Assembly (NCBI GenBank): GCA_023139025.1
Contig: JAGLOH010000033.1
Coordinates: 1 to 12,003, forward strand
Origin: Candidatus Heimdallarchaeota archaeon
GTDB taxonomy: Archaea > Asgardarchaeota > Heimdallarchaeia > Heimdallarchaeales > Heimdallarchaeaceae
Direction: 5' to 3'
DNA length: 12,003 bases
Shown here piece after piece: positions 1-7,615 of this stretch (its first letter is position 1; each line of letters opens with the position of its first letter). The position numbers and the translations under genes were made by a program. The notes beneath the pieces were generated by a model, which was not told the DNA's origin, searched no databases, and worked only from the letters and a program-made list of their open reading frames with translations.

Positions 1-416
1 GAGCTGCGGATTATGAAAGAGTATTGGTGAATAGATTCTGGGATTATGGGTTTGCAGTTATGAGGGCTCCTTCTTCATCAGGAACAAGTAAAATGCCTAG
101 ACCTGACGTTTTCGCAGGTTCTGCTGAAAAGGGAATGCTATTGGCTATTGAAATCAAAACAAGCCGTCAAGAAGTTTTTTATATCCAAGAGGAACAGATA
201 CAAGGTTTAGTAGAGTTTGCAGACAGACTAGGAGCTGAACCATATGTTGCTGTCAAATTCGTTGGTAAGCGAATGGATTTCATCTTTCTATCTGTACCAG
301 AATCTCTAACTCAAAGCAAGGGTGGTAGCTATCGAATAACAGTTGAAAATCTTATGTCAAAAGGAACAGATTTCTACTCTCTTATAGGTGAAGAAAAACA
401 TAAGGATCAAAAATGA
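1..416 (+). CDS. hjc: Holliday junction resolvase Hjc, 5' end cut by window edge
   Basis: Archaeal Hjc is a homodimeric PD-(D/E)XK nuclease that cuts four-way DNA junctions during recombination and fork repair. The reading frame is open to the left edge: before the TTG/GTG codons at 24-29 it reads AADYERVL, which matches the usual N-terminal helix of Hjc including its catalytic Glu. The gene therefore starts upstream and TTG 24 is not the real start. Further on are the RPDVFAG segment (catalytic Asp) and LAIEIKTSR (the E-x-K pair), then the conserved stretch around PYVAVKF and the strand MDFIFL. About 137 codons are visible, close to a full Hjc, so only a few residues are missing. The C-terminal tail, about 30 residues after FLSVPE, is longer than in Pyrococcus Hjc. 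A 48-base gap separates it from pelota on the same strand, so they may be co-transcribed. Family assignment is strong; the true start cannot be seen. Confidence 0.9.
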   Translation, partial: AADYERVLVNRFWDYGFAVMRAPSSSGTSKMPRPDVFAGSAEKGMLLAIEIKTSRQEVFYIQEEQIQGLVEFADRLGAEPYVAVKFVGKRMDFIFLSVPESLTQSKGGSYRITVENLMSKGTDFYSLIGEEKHKDQK

Positions 417-464
417 AGAAAACAAGAATGGTGGGTTTAGAATCAATTTGAAGTTGATGATGAA

Positions 465-1553
465 ATGAAGATACTAAAAAAAGACTATAAGCATGGAATA
501 ATTGAACTTATCCCTGAAAACATTGATGACTTATATGGTATCTATAGAATCTTAAAGCGAGGCGATAAGGTTAGAGCTTCCACATCTAGAAGATTGAGAA
601 GAAAGGATGATGGTGTAAGAGCTGATACTGGCGAAAGAGTCAAAATGACACTTGAAGTAGAAGTTGAAGAACTTGCTTTTCATGGTTTTGGAGATAATTT
701 AAGATTCAAGGGTACAGTAATTGATGGTCCTGATGATCTAATATCTCTAGGAAGTTATCATACTATTTCATTATCTTTGATGGAAAAAGTTCGCATTGTA
801 AAGACAAATTGGACCCATATGGAGAAAAAAGTTATAGAGGATATAGAAAAAGCATCAATGCTAGCTAAACTCATAATTGTGACAATTGAAGATAATAGCG
901 TCTGTATTGCTCTAGTTACACAATTTTCAACTAAAATTATTTCTGAATTTAGTTCACCAGTCTCAAGGAAATTTAGTGATGTTAAACAACATTCTAGTGA
1001 AATGGGCCAGTTCTTTGCTGAAGTTCTTCAATTAATACAAGATACAGTCAAACAATATGAATCACAAGTCATAATTCTAGCAGGTCCAGGATTTACTCCT
1101 GAAAACTTCTATGAATTTATTAAAACTAGAGATCAAATTCTATTTGAGAAAGTTACTCGAGTCCATGTAAGTACAGGTGGCAGAGTTGGGTTAAAGGAAG
1201 TACTTTCCACAAAACTCCCGGAAAAAATAGCTAACGAACAACGTGTTGCTTATGAAACCAGATTAATTGAAGAAGTGCTGAAAAGATTAGGTCAAGAAAC
1301 AGGAACCGTTACTTATGGATTAGATAATGTTAAGAGAGCTTTAGATATGGGGGCAATTGAAACTCTACTTATTAGTGATGATCAAATCAGTATAGAAGAT
1401 CTTGAAAAAAGAAAAATTATTGATGAAATGGTTGATACTAATTCAAAGATGAGAGGAAAAACTGTTATTATGTCAATTAATCATGAATCCGGAGAACAAC
1501 TTTCTAAATTAGGTGGACTAGCAGCTCTTCTTAGATACCAATTACGAGATTGA
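465..1553 (+). CDS. pelA: Pelota, mRNA surveillance / ribosome rescue factor
   Basis: Pelota (Dom34) is an eRF1 relative. With aEF1A and ABCE1 it splits ribosomes stalled on broken or stop-less mRNAs. At 362 residues it has normal archaeal length. The N-terminal Lsm-like domain (about 1-130) contains the family segment KRGDKVRASTSRRLRR near 31-46. The central domain (about 131-255) has VTIEDNSVCIALV and the GPGF motif at 207-210, followed by STGGRVGLKEVL. The C-terminal eRF1-like domain (about 256-362) has VTYGLDNVKRALDMGAIETLLISDD. No GGQ peptide-release motif is present, as expected for Pelota and unlike aRF1. ATG 465 is the only start consistent with the conserved MKILKKD beginning; the bases ahead of it (GATGATGAA) form only a weak Shine-Dalgarno. 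It lies 48 bases after hjc and its stop is 4 bases from the end of the convergent radical SAM gene. Confidence 0.95.
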   Translation: MKILKKDYKHGIIELIPENIDDLYGIYRILKRGDKVRASTSRRLRRKDDGVRADTGERVKMTLEVEVEELAFHGFGDNLRFKGTVIDGPDDLISLGSYHTISLSLMEKVRIVKTNWTHMEKKVIEDIEKASMLAKLIIVTIEDNSVCIALVTQFSTKIISEFSSPVSRKFSDVKQHSSEMGQFFAEVLQLIQDTVKQYESQVIILAGPGFTPENFYEFIKTRDQILFEKVTRVHVSTGGRVGLKEVLSTKLPEKIANEQRVAYETRLIEEVLKRLGQETGTVTYGLDNVKRALDMGAIETLLISDDQISIEDLEKRKIIDEMVDTNSKMRGKTVIMSINHESGEQLSKLGGLAALLRYQLRD

Positions 1554-1557
1554 TTTA

Positions 1558-2649
1558 TCACAATGGCTCTAAGTAAGTAATAATACCTTCTGGATAAGGA
1601 TATTGGTGAATAATTTCAATACTCGAAATGACTTCAGCAAATTTTGTCTTTAGCTCTCCACTTATCCGTTTTGTATCCAACCAGTTCAGAAATATTGTAT
1701 TGGTTTTTTCGTCAATATCATAATCTTCTTCTCTGAAACCATATTCTGAATTGAGTGATTTTGTGATCAAATTGAGAGAATTGATACTATCAACTACGAT
1801 TTTAGCTCGAACTATCAGCCCATCTTCTGTAATATCATCAAAATGTTTAGAATAGTTGTTAGCTCTTCGTACTAATCTGTTTTTAAGCTGTGTTTTATCC
1901 TTATATCTTGAAGAGCAATAATGAATAGAAATTGGGGATTTTTTGAATTTCTGTAAAATATCCATTGCTAACTCTTTACTGCCTTTTACTGCAGCGCTTA
2001 CACTATCTTTCGCGATATAATTCATTTTAGCAAGAATTTCAACATTAGCATCTGTTATCTCTAACTCATTTAGGTTAACAAAATCTAGATTAATATCAAT
2101 TGCGAAATTTATAATTTCAATAATTTTTTGCCTGTGATCAGGAATTACAGGAATTTCTATCCCCACACCCCAATCAAAAGATTTTGCAACTTTTAATGAT
2201 TCTTTTATCTTCTCGGAAAGAATCAAACGTGGTGGGTGAAATCTTATTTCATCCAATCCTGAACTTAAAAGAATCTTCATTTGATTGGAACTAAGAGAAT
2301 GGGAAGTATAAAGATGACAATGAAAATCTTCTCCAAAATGCTTTTTGAATCCACTTATGTATTCATTAACCCTTTCAAGAGTAACCGCAGGATCGCCCCC
2401 TGTGATTCCAGCTCCTAAAGCTGACATAATCTCTGCTTCTGCTATTGCTTGATTAACTGTAGTGATTTGTTGTTCATTTGCGAAAGTTATATCCTGTCTT
2501 CTTTCTTTCATTATAGGACAGTAAAAGCAATTGGAATGACATTCTCCTGTAACAAATAAGACTAATTTTGCTCCTAAGGAACAAAGTTGGCATCCTTTGG
2601 TGGGTTTCCCTACAATCTTATTTTCATGCCATTTGGAGATTTTTCTCAT
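1558..2649 (-). CDS. Radical SAM protein, archaeal COG2108-like (PFL-activase related)
   Basis: A 363-residue predicted radical SAM enzyme. It has the cluster motif CxxxCxxC at C37, C41 and C44 (ECHSNCFYCP), which should bind a [4Fe-4S] cluster and SAM, and a glycine-rich GAGITGGDP segment in the usual SAM-contact position. A second pair, C20 and C23 (GCQLCSLGAKLVLFVTG), just ahead of the cluster motif resembles the archaeal proteins described as related to pyruvate formate-lyase activating enzyme (COG2108). The remainder reads as a TIM-barrel (FHCHLYTS, DEIRFHPPR, GIEIPVIP, FVNLNELEI) plus a C-terminal extension of about 130 residues. The substrate is unknown. An in-frame TTG at 2664 would add five residues, but a TATA-like box at 2671-2680 predicts transcription starting at about 2649, exactly on the ATG, so a leaderless ATG start is preferred. 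No partner gene nearby suggests a glycyl radical enzyme. Confidence 0.85.
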   Translation of the reverse strand: MRKISKWHENKIVGKPTKGCQLCSLGAKLVLFVTGECHSNCFYCPIMKERRQDITFANEQQITTVNQAIAEAEIMSALGAGITGGDPAVTLERVNEYISGFKKHFGEDFHCHLYTSHSLSSNQMKILLSSGLDEIRFHPPRLILSEKIKESLKVAKSFDWGVGIEIPVIPDHRQKIIEIINFAIDINLDFVNLNELEITDANVEILAKMNYIAKDSVSAAVKGSKELAMDILQKFKKSPISIHYCSSRYKDKTQLKNRLVRRANNYSKHFDDITEDGLIVRAKIVVDSINSLNLITKSLNSEYGFREEDYDIDEKTNTIFLNWLDTKRISGELKTKFAEVISSIEIIHQYPYPEGIITYLEPL

Positions 2650-2670
2650 CTTGAAAAAGTACAAATGTCA

Positions 2671-2680
2671 TAATAAAAAG
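2671..2680 (-). promoter_or_regulatory. TATA-like box of the radical SAM gene
   Basis: The minus strand reads CTTTTTATTA. Its centre is about 26 bases before ATG 2649, the normal archaeal TATA-to-start spacing, so the transcript is probably leaderless. Prediction from base pattern and spacing only. Confidence 0.4.
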
Positions 2681-2724
2681 TATCAGTTTTGGTAGAAGTT
2701 TACTAATTAATTCTGAAAGAACAG

Positions 2725-2734
2725 TTTTTTATAA
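2725..2734 (+). promoter_or_regulatory. TATA-like box of the site-2 protease gene
   Basis: The plus strand reads TTTTTTATAA. Standard spacing puts transcription start near 2756, giving a leader of about 10 bases before ATG 2767. It shares the 117-base divergent spacer 2650-2766 with the radical SAM promoter. Confidence 0.4.
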
Positions 2735-2766
2735 CTAAACTATCAACCATAGCGAAAGGGTCAATT

Positions 2767-3957
2767 ATGCTTACAACTTTCCAAATCGTTCTATTTGTTA
2801 TAATAGGTCTTTTGTTGTTGTCATATTTAGCTAAAGTCTTGAATTTACAGAAATATGGCATACATATATCACCTTTTGGAATAATATTCAGAACAGAGTT
2901 TTTCAATAAAATATTGGAAAAGATGGGAGAGAAAGGAAAAAGATTTTGGAAATTCCTTTATGATATTGGTAAGATATTAACAGGAATTATTACTCTAGGC
3001 TTACTTGGCTTCTTTATAGTGAATCCATTCTTAATCTTATTCAATTCACCTGCTGGTTTAGGTTTCCAGCTTATAATTCCTGGTGTAACAATAGATTTCA
3101 AAATGGCTTTATTGTTCATTTTACCAATATTATTAGTTCTTATTCCTCATGAAATAGCTCATGCTGTGATGGCACACAGAGAAGGAATTAAGGTTAAATC
3201 TTCAGGAATTTTCATTGTGCTTGTGTTCTTCGGAGGGTTTGTTGAGCTAGTAAGAGAACAGGTTGAGAAAGCTAATCTGAAAAGCAAAATTAGAGTCTTT
3301 CTTAATGGATCTGCAATTAATGCAGTTTTTTCAGTCTTTTTTTTAGCATTATACCTTTTATCACCACTAATAGTATCTATAGGTTACACTGATCCTAGCG
3401 GAGCGCTAATCACTAATGTATATGATGATTACCCAGCTGATATGGTTGGAATAGTTCGAGGAGATGTTATCACAACCATTGGAGCTTACAATTCCTCAAC
3501 ACAACAGATCATCTATTATCAGATAAATAATGTTGAAGATTACCATAGAGCTCTTGCAGAAAATGTAGGAATTGGTATGTTTTTCATAAGCTTACTCGAC
3601 AAACCTACGAGAGCTCTTATCCCTACAACAGACAATCCATCTTCTAATAAAAATAATACAGATAGAATCTTCCTTGGTATAAACATTTACAATTATCATC
3701 CTCCTAAATCTGGAAGACAATCAATTTGGTTCCCCTATTATTGGAGCATGCAAATTTTATATACATTAAATATTGGTATAATGGCTGTATTTTTGAATAC
3801 TTTACCCCTATTTTTGACAGATGGGGACAAGATTTTGCAAGCTTATCTTATGAACAAATATCCCGATAAACCTAAAGGGAAAAAGTTGTTAAATGTTGCA
3901 AGAATTATTTCTATTTGTTTAATAGCTGTGAATCTCATACTATCAATGGTATTTTAG
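2767..3957 (+). CDS. Site-2 protease-type intramembrane metalloprotease (M50) with PDZ-like insert
   Basis: A 396-residue polytopic membrane protein of the M50/S2P family, zinc proteases that cut substrates within the membrane. The zinc motif HEIAH is at residues 128-132 inside a hydrophobic helix, and the partner N-x-x-P-x-x-x-x-D-G motif is at N344, P347, D352 and G353, so the active site looks complete. The N-terminus is a membrane helix (about 3-22), followed by an amphipathic stretch and two more helices before the active-site helix. After a helix containing NGSAINAVFSVFFLALY, a soluble insert of about 130 residues begins SGALITNVYDDYPADMVGIVRGDVITTIG, the pattern of a PDZ domain. A terminal helix (about 375-396) ends the protein. 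The substrate is unknown. Its stop codon overlaps the ribosome binding site of the following thiolase gene, so the two are probably one transcript. Confidence 0.92.
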   Translation: MLTTFQIVLFVIIGLLLLSYLAKVLNLQKYGIHISPFGIIFRTEFFNKILEKMGEKGKRFWKFLYDIGKILTGIITLGLLGFFIVNPFLILFNSPAGLGFQLIIPGVTIDFKMALLFILPILLVLIPHEIAHAVMAHREGIKVKSSGIFIVLVFFGGFVELVREQVEKANLKSKIRVFLNGSAINAVFSVFFLALYLLSPLIVSIGYTDPSGALITNVYDDYPADMVGIVRGDVITTIGAYNSSTQQIIYYQINNVEDYHRALAENVGIGMFFISLLDKPTRALIPTTDNPSSNKNNTDRIFLGINIYNYHPPKSGRQSIWFPYYWSMQILYTLNIGIMAVFLNTLPLFLTDGDKILQAYLMNKYPDKPKGKKLLNVARIISICLIAVNLILSMVF

Positions 3958-3961
3958 GTGA
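3956..3961 (+). promoter_or_regulatory. Shine-Dalgarno (AGGTGA) that sets the start of the ncs6/ttuA-like gene
   Basis: AGGTGA begins inside the TAG stop of the protease gene and lies 5 bases before ATG 3967. It matches the archaeal 16S 3' end complement (GGAGGTGATC). The GTG at 3958 falls inside this site, so ATG 3967 is the likely start. The overlap implies translational coupling. Confidence 0.6.
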
Positions 3962-3966
3962 AAACT

Positions 3967-4914
3967 ATGAAATGCACTCTTTGTGGAGAACAAACAGTTT
4001 ATGTTCGGCAATACGATAAGTTAGCTCTTTGCATTAGACATTTCAACGAACAAATGAGAAAACGAGTTCAGAAGACCATTACTCGATATAAGATGTTGGG
4101 AAGAAAAGATAGGATTGCCATAGGTGTTTCAGGGGGTAAGGATAGTATAGCTCTTCTAGATATCATGTCTAGAATTGAGAAAGATTTTCCTGAAAGTAAT
4201 CTTGTAGCTATTATTATTGATGAAGGGATAGAAAACTATCGTGATGAAGGTTTACACTTTGCTAAAATGAATGCTGAAAGACTAAATATTGAACATCATG
4301 TGTTCTCCTTCAAACATGATTTTGGTTATGGTCTTGATAATATCATCGAGATTTTGGGCGAGAGAGGAAAAGATAGAGAGTATGGTGCTTGTTCATATTG
4401 TGGTATTTTAAGAAGAAAAATTCTGAACAAAGCTGCAAAAGAAGTAGGAGCAGATGTCCTACTAACCGGGCATAATCTTGAGGATGAAGCTGAAACTGTA
4501 CTTCTTAATATTATAAGAGGAGATATTCAAAGACTAGTAAGGTTGGATCCAAAACCAAGAAAAATACATCACAGTTTAGTTCCTAGAGCAAAACCTTTTC
4601 GCACAACTCCTCAAGCTGAGATAGTCATGTATTGTTATTTGAATGACTTAGAATACCAGGAAATCCCTTGCCCTTATGCAGTTGAAGCATATAGGGGAGA
4701 TGTTAGAGATTTTATTTTTAAAACTCAAGAAAAGCAACCCATGCTATCCTTCAATATTGTAAGGGGTTTAGATAAGTTATTGAAAATGGTTAGCGATATT
4801 CCAACAAGTAAAAAAATGCAGGATTGTACGAAATGCGGTGAAGCTGCAGCTAGTGATTTATGCAGGGGTTGCTGGTTGAAGGATAAGGTTGAATCCATTA
4901 AAGGACTAAAATAA
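3967..4914 (+). CDS. tRNA 2-thiouridine synthase, Ncs6/TtuA (TtcA-like) family
   Basis: A 315-residue ATP pyrophosphatase that adenylates a tRNA uridine and replaces its O2 with sulfur, using a ubiquitin-like sulfur carrier in archaea. An N-terminal zinc finger has C3, C6, C22 and H25. The PP-loop SGGKDS is at 55-60. TGHNLEDEAETVLLN is at about 147-161. C132 and C135 (CSYC) together with C225 (IPCPY) match the three cysteines that hold the catalytic [4Fe-4S] cluster in TtuA. A C-terminal zinc finger has C287, C290, C299 and C302. The segment RGDIQRLVRLDPKPRKIHHSLVPRAKPF and the later AYRGDVRDFI look closer to Ncs6/NcsA (wobble U34) than to TtuA (U54), but the two cannot be separated with certainty here. 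The GTG at 3958 would add three residues and is disfavoured by the ribosome binding site. Confidence 0.92.
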   Translation: MKCTLCGEQTVYVRQYDKLALCIRHFNEQMRKRVQKTITRYKMLGRKDRIAIGVSGGKDSIALLDIMSRIEKDFPESNLVAIIIDEGIENYRDEGLHFAKMNAERLNIEHHVFSFKHDFGYGLDNIIEILGERGKDREYGACSYCGILRRKILNKAAKEVGADVLLTGHNLEDEAETVLLNIIRGDIQRLVRLDPKPRKIHHSLVPRAKPFRTTPQAEIVMYCYLNDLEYQEIPCPYAVEAYRGDVRDFIFKTQEKQPMLSFNIVRGLDKLLKMVSDIPTSKKMQDCTKCGEAAASDLCRGCWLKDKVESIKGLK

Positions 4915-4950
4915 CTTACACCTTTTCTGAACTATAACATCAAGAAAAAG

Positions 4951-4959
4951 AAATATAAA
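4951..4959 (+). promoter_or_regulatory. TATA box with purine-rich BRE of the rubrerythrin gene
   Basis: AAATATAAA follows a purine-rich stretch AAGAAAAAG at 4942-4950 that fits a TFB recognition element. Predicted transcription start is near 4981, giving a leader of about 30 bases that contains the GAGG Shine-Dalgarno at 5002-5005. This is one of the clearest promoters in the window. Confidence 0.5.
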
Positions 4960-5013
4960 CAGTATCCATTTCCGTAACTTAATTACTTAAAAATCGTTTA
5001 TGAGGAAATCAAA

Positions 5014-5598
5014 ATGAGTGAGACATTAAAAAATCTAGCTAAAGCATTCATTGGAGAAAGTCAAGCAAGAAACCGATACACCATGTATGCAAAAATTGCG
5101 CGTAAAGAGGGATATGAGCAAATCGCAAATCTATTCCTTATAACAGCTGATAACGAAAGAGAACATGCCAAATGGAACTTCCGTATGATTCAAGAAGTTA
5201 AAAAGAAACTAAAATTCTCAGAAGAAGCTATTACAGTCGATGCTGAAGCACCATTGGTATTAGATAACACCATTGCTAATCTTGAAGCTGCAATTGCTGG
5301 GGAGCATTATGAGTATGAAACTATGTACCCTGAATTTGCTGATGTTGCAGAGAAGGAAGGTTTTTCAAAAATAGCAGATAGATTAAGAGCTATTGGTGAC
5401 GCAGAAAAGCATCATGAAGAACGCTACAAGAAACTTTTGGCACAAGTTGAAGGCAAAACAGTTTTCAAAAAACCAGAAAAAGTTCAATGGGTTTGTCAGA
5501 AATGTGGTCATGTTCATGAAGGGGAACGCCCTCCAGACAATTGTCCAAGCTGCAGTCATCCAAGTAAATATTACGAAATTCTATGTGAAACATATTAG
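5014..5598 (+). CDS. rbr: Rubrerythrin
   Basis: Rubrerythrin is a cytoplasmic non-haem di-iron protein that reduces hydrogen peroxide in anaerobes. It takes electrons through its rubredoxin-like domain. The 194 residues have standard length and order. A four-helix ferritin-like domain (about 1-145) carries iron ligands E15 (GESQA), E48 and H51 (NEREHA), E97 (AGEHYE) and E131/H134 (AEKHHEERY). The C-terminal rubredoxin-type iron site is C151-x-x-C154 (CQKCGHVHEG) and C167-x-x-C170 (CPSCSHP). ATG 5014 is supported by GAGG 8 bases upstream and by the conserved N-terminus. It appears to be a single-gene unit with its own promoter and a downstream T-run. Its presence suggests an anaerobic or microaerophilic host. 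Confidence 0.97.
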   Translation: MSETLKNLAKAFIGESQARNRYTMYAKIARKEGYEQIANLFLITADNEREHAKWNFRMIQEVKKKLKFSEEAITVDAEAPLVLDNTIANLEAAIAGEHYEYETMYPEFADVAEKEGFSKIADRLRAIGDAEKHHEERYKKLLAQVEGKTVFKKPEKVQWVCQKCGHVHEGERPPDNCPSCSHPSKYYEILCETY

Positions 5599-5608
5599 TT
5601 TCACTTAC

Positions 5609-5616
5609 TTTTTTTT
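5609..5616 (+). terminator. Oligo-T terminator of the rubrerythrin gene
   Basis: Eight consecutive T residues lie 11 bases after the rubrerythrin stop with no strong hairpin before them, which is the usual archaeal intrinsic termination signal. It sits immediately before the end of the convergent TPR gene. Confidence 0.5.
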
Positions 5617-5617
5617 A

Positions 5618-7570
5618 TTACGCAAAAAGATTTTGTATATATGTTGAAAGCTGAACACGATCATCTAATTCAATGCTTAGTTGACTCTGGATTTTCTCCC
5701 TTATATTGGACCAAATACTAATTGAATCCTGAAATTCTTGGACCAATACTCTAAATTTGTTAATTGCAGAATAAGATTTCCCTATAAAGGCATAACACAA
5801 TTTAGCTCCTTTTATCTCCTGAAATATAGCATTGTAACCGTTGACCTTAGTTCTCTCAATAAAAGAACTTGAATCGTTTTGTGCAAATTCATGGTTAATG
5901 ATAGTTTCTGTTAATTTGTTTATCAAATTCTCTGATAAATAAGATGATTCAAAATTCTCTGTATAAGAAATAGACCCATTTTGGTTGACTATCAAAAATA
6001 AGCTTGGTTTCTCATTTTCTAAAATAATATCCTCATAAGATATTTTGTTTTTCACAAATCTATTTAGTAATTCTTCCAAATTTGTAAGTTCCAGCCTATC
6101 AATGATGTCTGGTAGCTGATTTGTAGAACTGTTCCATAAATCAAGTTGTTCAATAAGTTCATCATGAGCGTTCGAAATTAGTGTTCCAAGTTTGTGAATC
6201 CCTTTTTCATCAGCAATCATCTGAGCTTTATTTAAAAGGGTTCTAGCTTTACTAGTATTGTACTCTATTAAAGCTAATTGCGATTCAAGCAAATACACTT
6301 CAGCGAGTAAGATAGATGATTTCTGTTCTTCAGCTATTTTTAAAAATCTAGAAATAGTATTTTTGAGTTTTTCAAAAACAGATAAATCCTTTGAAAGGTG
6401 ATATTCGTGAACATACAAATCACAGAGATGGAATAACGCTGTTTTATTAATATTTGCAAACACAAATTTCGCAAAAGATAGATCTTCCAGAATATTCTCT
6501 ATTTCTAATTTTTTATTCGAATCAATCTCCTTCCCTTGAGTCAGTTGATGTTTAAGATTTAGTGCTTTTACAATTTTAAAGAATCTGTGACTTTGGTGTT
6601 TTTCTTCGTGTAAATTTTTGATTGATTCAAGTTTATCTTGAATCTCTAAAGCTCTTCTTACATCCCCCATTTCTAAAGAAATTCTAGCTAACTCATAAAT
6701 TATCATTGGATAATGCCAATGCTTTGTGTTTTTTGCTTTTTCAAATGAATCTATGCTTCGTTCATAATAGCTATAGGTTGATTCTATATCACCCTTATAC
6801 CAATAATAATTACCTATACTTCCAAGAAGAATTCCTATAATAAACGGGGAATTCATCTTTTCTGCTAAGGCTAAAGCCTTTGTCATATGTTGAAATGCTT
6901 CATCCAGTTCTCCTCTTAACATATAGATGTCCGACATATTGCCTTCTGAACCCATTTTTAATTCAATATCACCAGTTCTTTCGCCAACAATTAAACTTTG
7001 CACATAAAAGGGGAGAGCTTCCGAACTCTTATCAAAGAAGTTGTAGAGATTTCCTAAATAGAATAGAATCCATCCTTTCTCATAATCATCGTTGATTTGA
7101 TTTGCTATTTTCAAACACTGATTCAAATCCTCCAAAATTACTTCAAATCCTGCACTGTAACCCTTACTACTTCTCAAATAGAATGATTCCCTTCTCAGAT
7201 ACTCAGTACTTTTTTTATCTTCAATTGAGTTTATAGCTTGTTTAGCAATTTCAAGAACTTCCTTTCTTTCATTAATTCTACCAGATAGAGTATAAATCCA
7301 AGTCATCCAGATTGCCGAATCAAAAATCAAATAATGATTACCGATTTCTTTACTTTTTTGTAAAGCTTCATTCCCATTTTCTAATGCTAAGGAATAAGGC
7401 TGAATAAGATAATAAATTCTAGTTTTCAATATTTTACAGTTAATATATTCTTCAATGAAAAGGTTCTCTTTCTCCAAGTTATGATCCAATTGAACAAGAG
7501 CCTGGTTATATTTTCCTTGAATAACCATTTTCTCAATTTCTTTCAATTTAGGACTTAATGAACCCTTCAC
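5618..7570 (-). CDS. TPR-repeat protein with C-terminal longin/roadblock-like sensor domain (predicted)
   Basis: A 650-residue cytoplasmic protein with no signal peptide or membrane helix. Most of it is helical repeats. Tetratricopeptide-type units are visible from about residue 150 to 310, for example GWILFYLGNLYNFFDKSSEALPFY, SDIYMLRGELDEAFQHMTKALALAEK and GNYYWYKGDIESTYSYYERS. Less regular helical repeats continue to about 510. The last 130 residues (from about 522, PSLFLIVNQNGSISYTENF, through LCYAFIGKSYSAINKF) alternate strands and helices and resemble the tail of many Lokiarchaeal TPR proteins. I read this as a longin/roadblock-like fold, by inference. An ATG at 7603 would add 11 residues (MFCLGKSWGEI), but it lies only about 17 bases from a TATA-like box. 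GTG 7570 has GGGGTGA 4 bases ahead and gives the typical beginning KGSLSPKLKEIEKMVIQGKYNQAL. The function is unknown; a protein-interaction scaffold is likely. Confidence 0.88.
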   Translation of the reverse strand: MKGSLSPKLKEIEKMVIQGKYNQALVQLDHNLEKENLFIEEYINCKILKTRIYYLIQPYSLALENGNEALQKSKEIGNHYLIFDSAIWMTWIYTLSGRINERKEVLEIAKQAINSIEDKKSTEYLRRESFYLRSSKGYSAGFEVILEDLNQCLKIANQINDDYEKGWILFYLGNLYNFFDKSSEALPFYVQSLIVGERTGDIELKMGSEGNMSDIYMLRGELDEAFQHMTKALALAEKMNSPFIIGILLGSIGNYYWYKGDIESTYSYYERSIDSFEKAKNTKHWHYPMIIYELARISLEMGDVRRALEIQDKLESIKNLHEEKHQSHRFFKIVKALNLKHQLTQGKEIDSNKKLEIENILEDLSFAKFVFANINKTALFHLCDLYVHEYHLSKDLSVFEKLKNTISRFLKIAEEQKSSILLAEVYLLESQLALIEYNTSKARTLLNKAQMIADEKGIHKLGTLISNAHDELIEQLDLWNSSTNQLPDIIDRLELTNLEELLNRFVKNKISYEDIILENEKPSLFLIVNQNGSISYTENFESSYLSENLINKLTETIINHEFAQNDSSSFIERTKVNGYNAIFQEIKGAKLCYAFIGKSYSAINKFRVLVQEFQDSISIWSNIREKIQSQLSIELDDRVQLSTYIQNLFA

Positions 7571-7574
7571 AATT

Positions 7575-7581
7575 TCACCCC
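7575..7581 (-). promoter_or_regulatory. Shine-Dalgarno supporting the GTG 7570 start of the TPR gene
   Basis: The minus strand reads GGGGTGA, then AATT, then GTG at 7570-7568. The match to the 16S 3' end complement and its placement favour this start over ATG 7603. Confidence 0.45.
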
Positions 7582-7615
7582 AAGACTTTCCTAGACAAAA
7601 CATTTACAATTAAGT

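Noticed and set aside
452..464. GTTGATGATGA near the pelota start, similar to a box C of C/D guide RNAs
   Set aside because: No matching box D or guide arrangement in the 48-base gap; GATGA repeats are common in AT-rich coding DNA.
2703..2906. 67-codon minus-strand open frame
   Set aside because: It overlaps the start of the site-2 protease and the divergent promoter region, and its sequence has no protein-like pattern.
5393..5647. 84-codon plus-strand open frame
   Set aside because: Out-of-frame shadow of the rubrerythrin gene; it runs through the T-run terminator.
6880..7095. 71-codon plus-strand open frame
   Set aside because: Antisense shadow of the TPR gene with no start signal.
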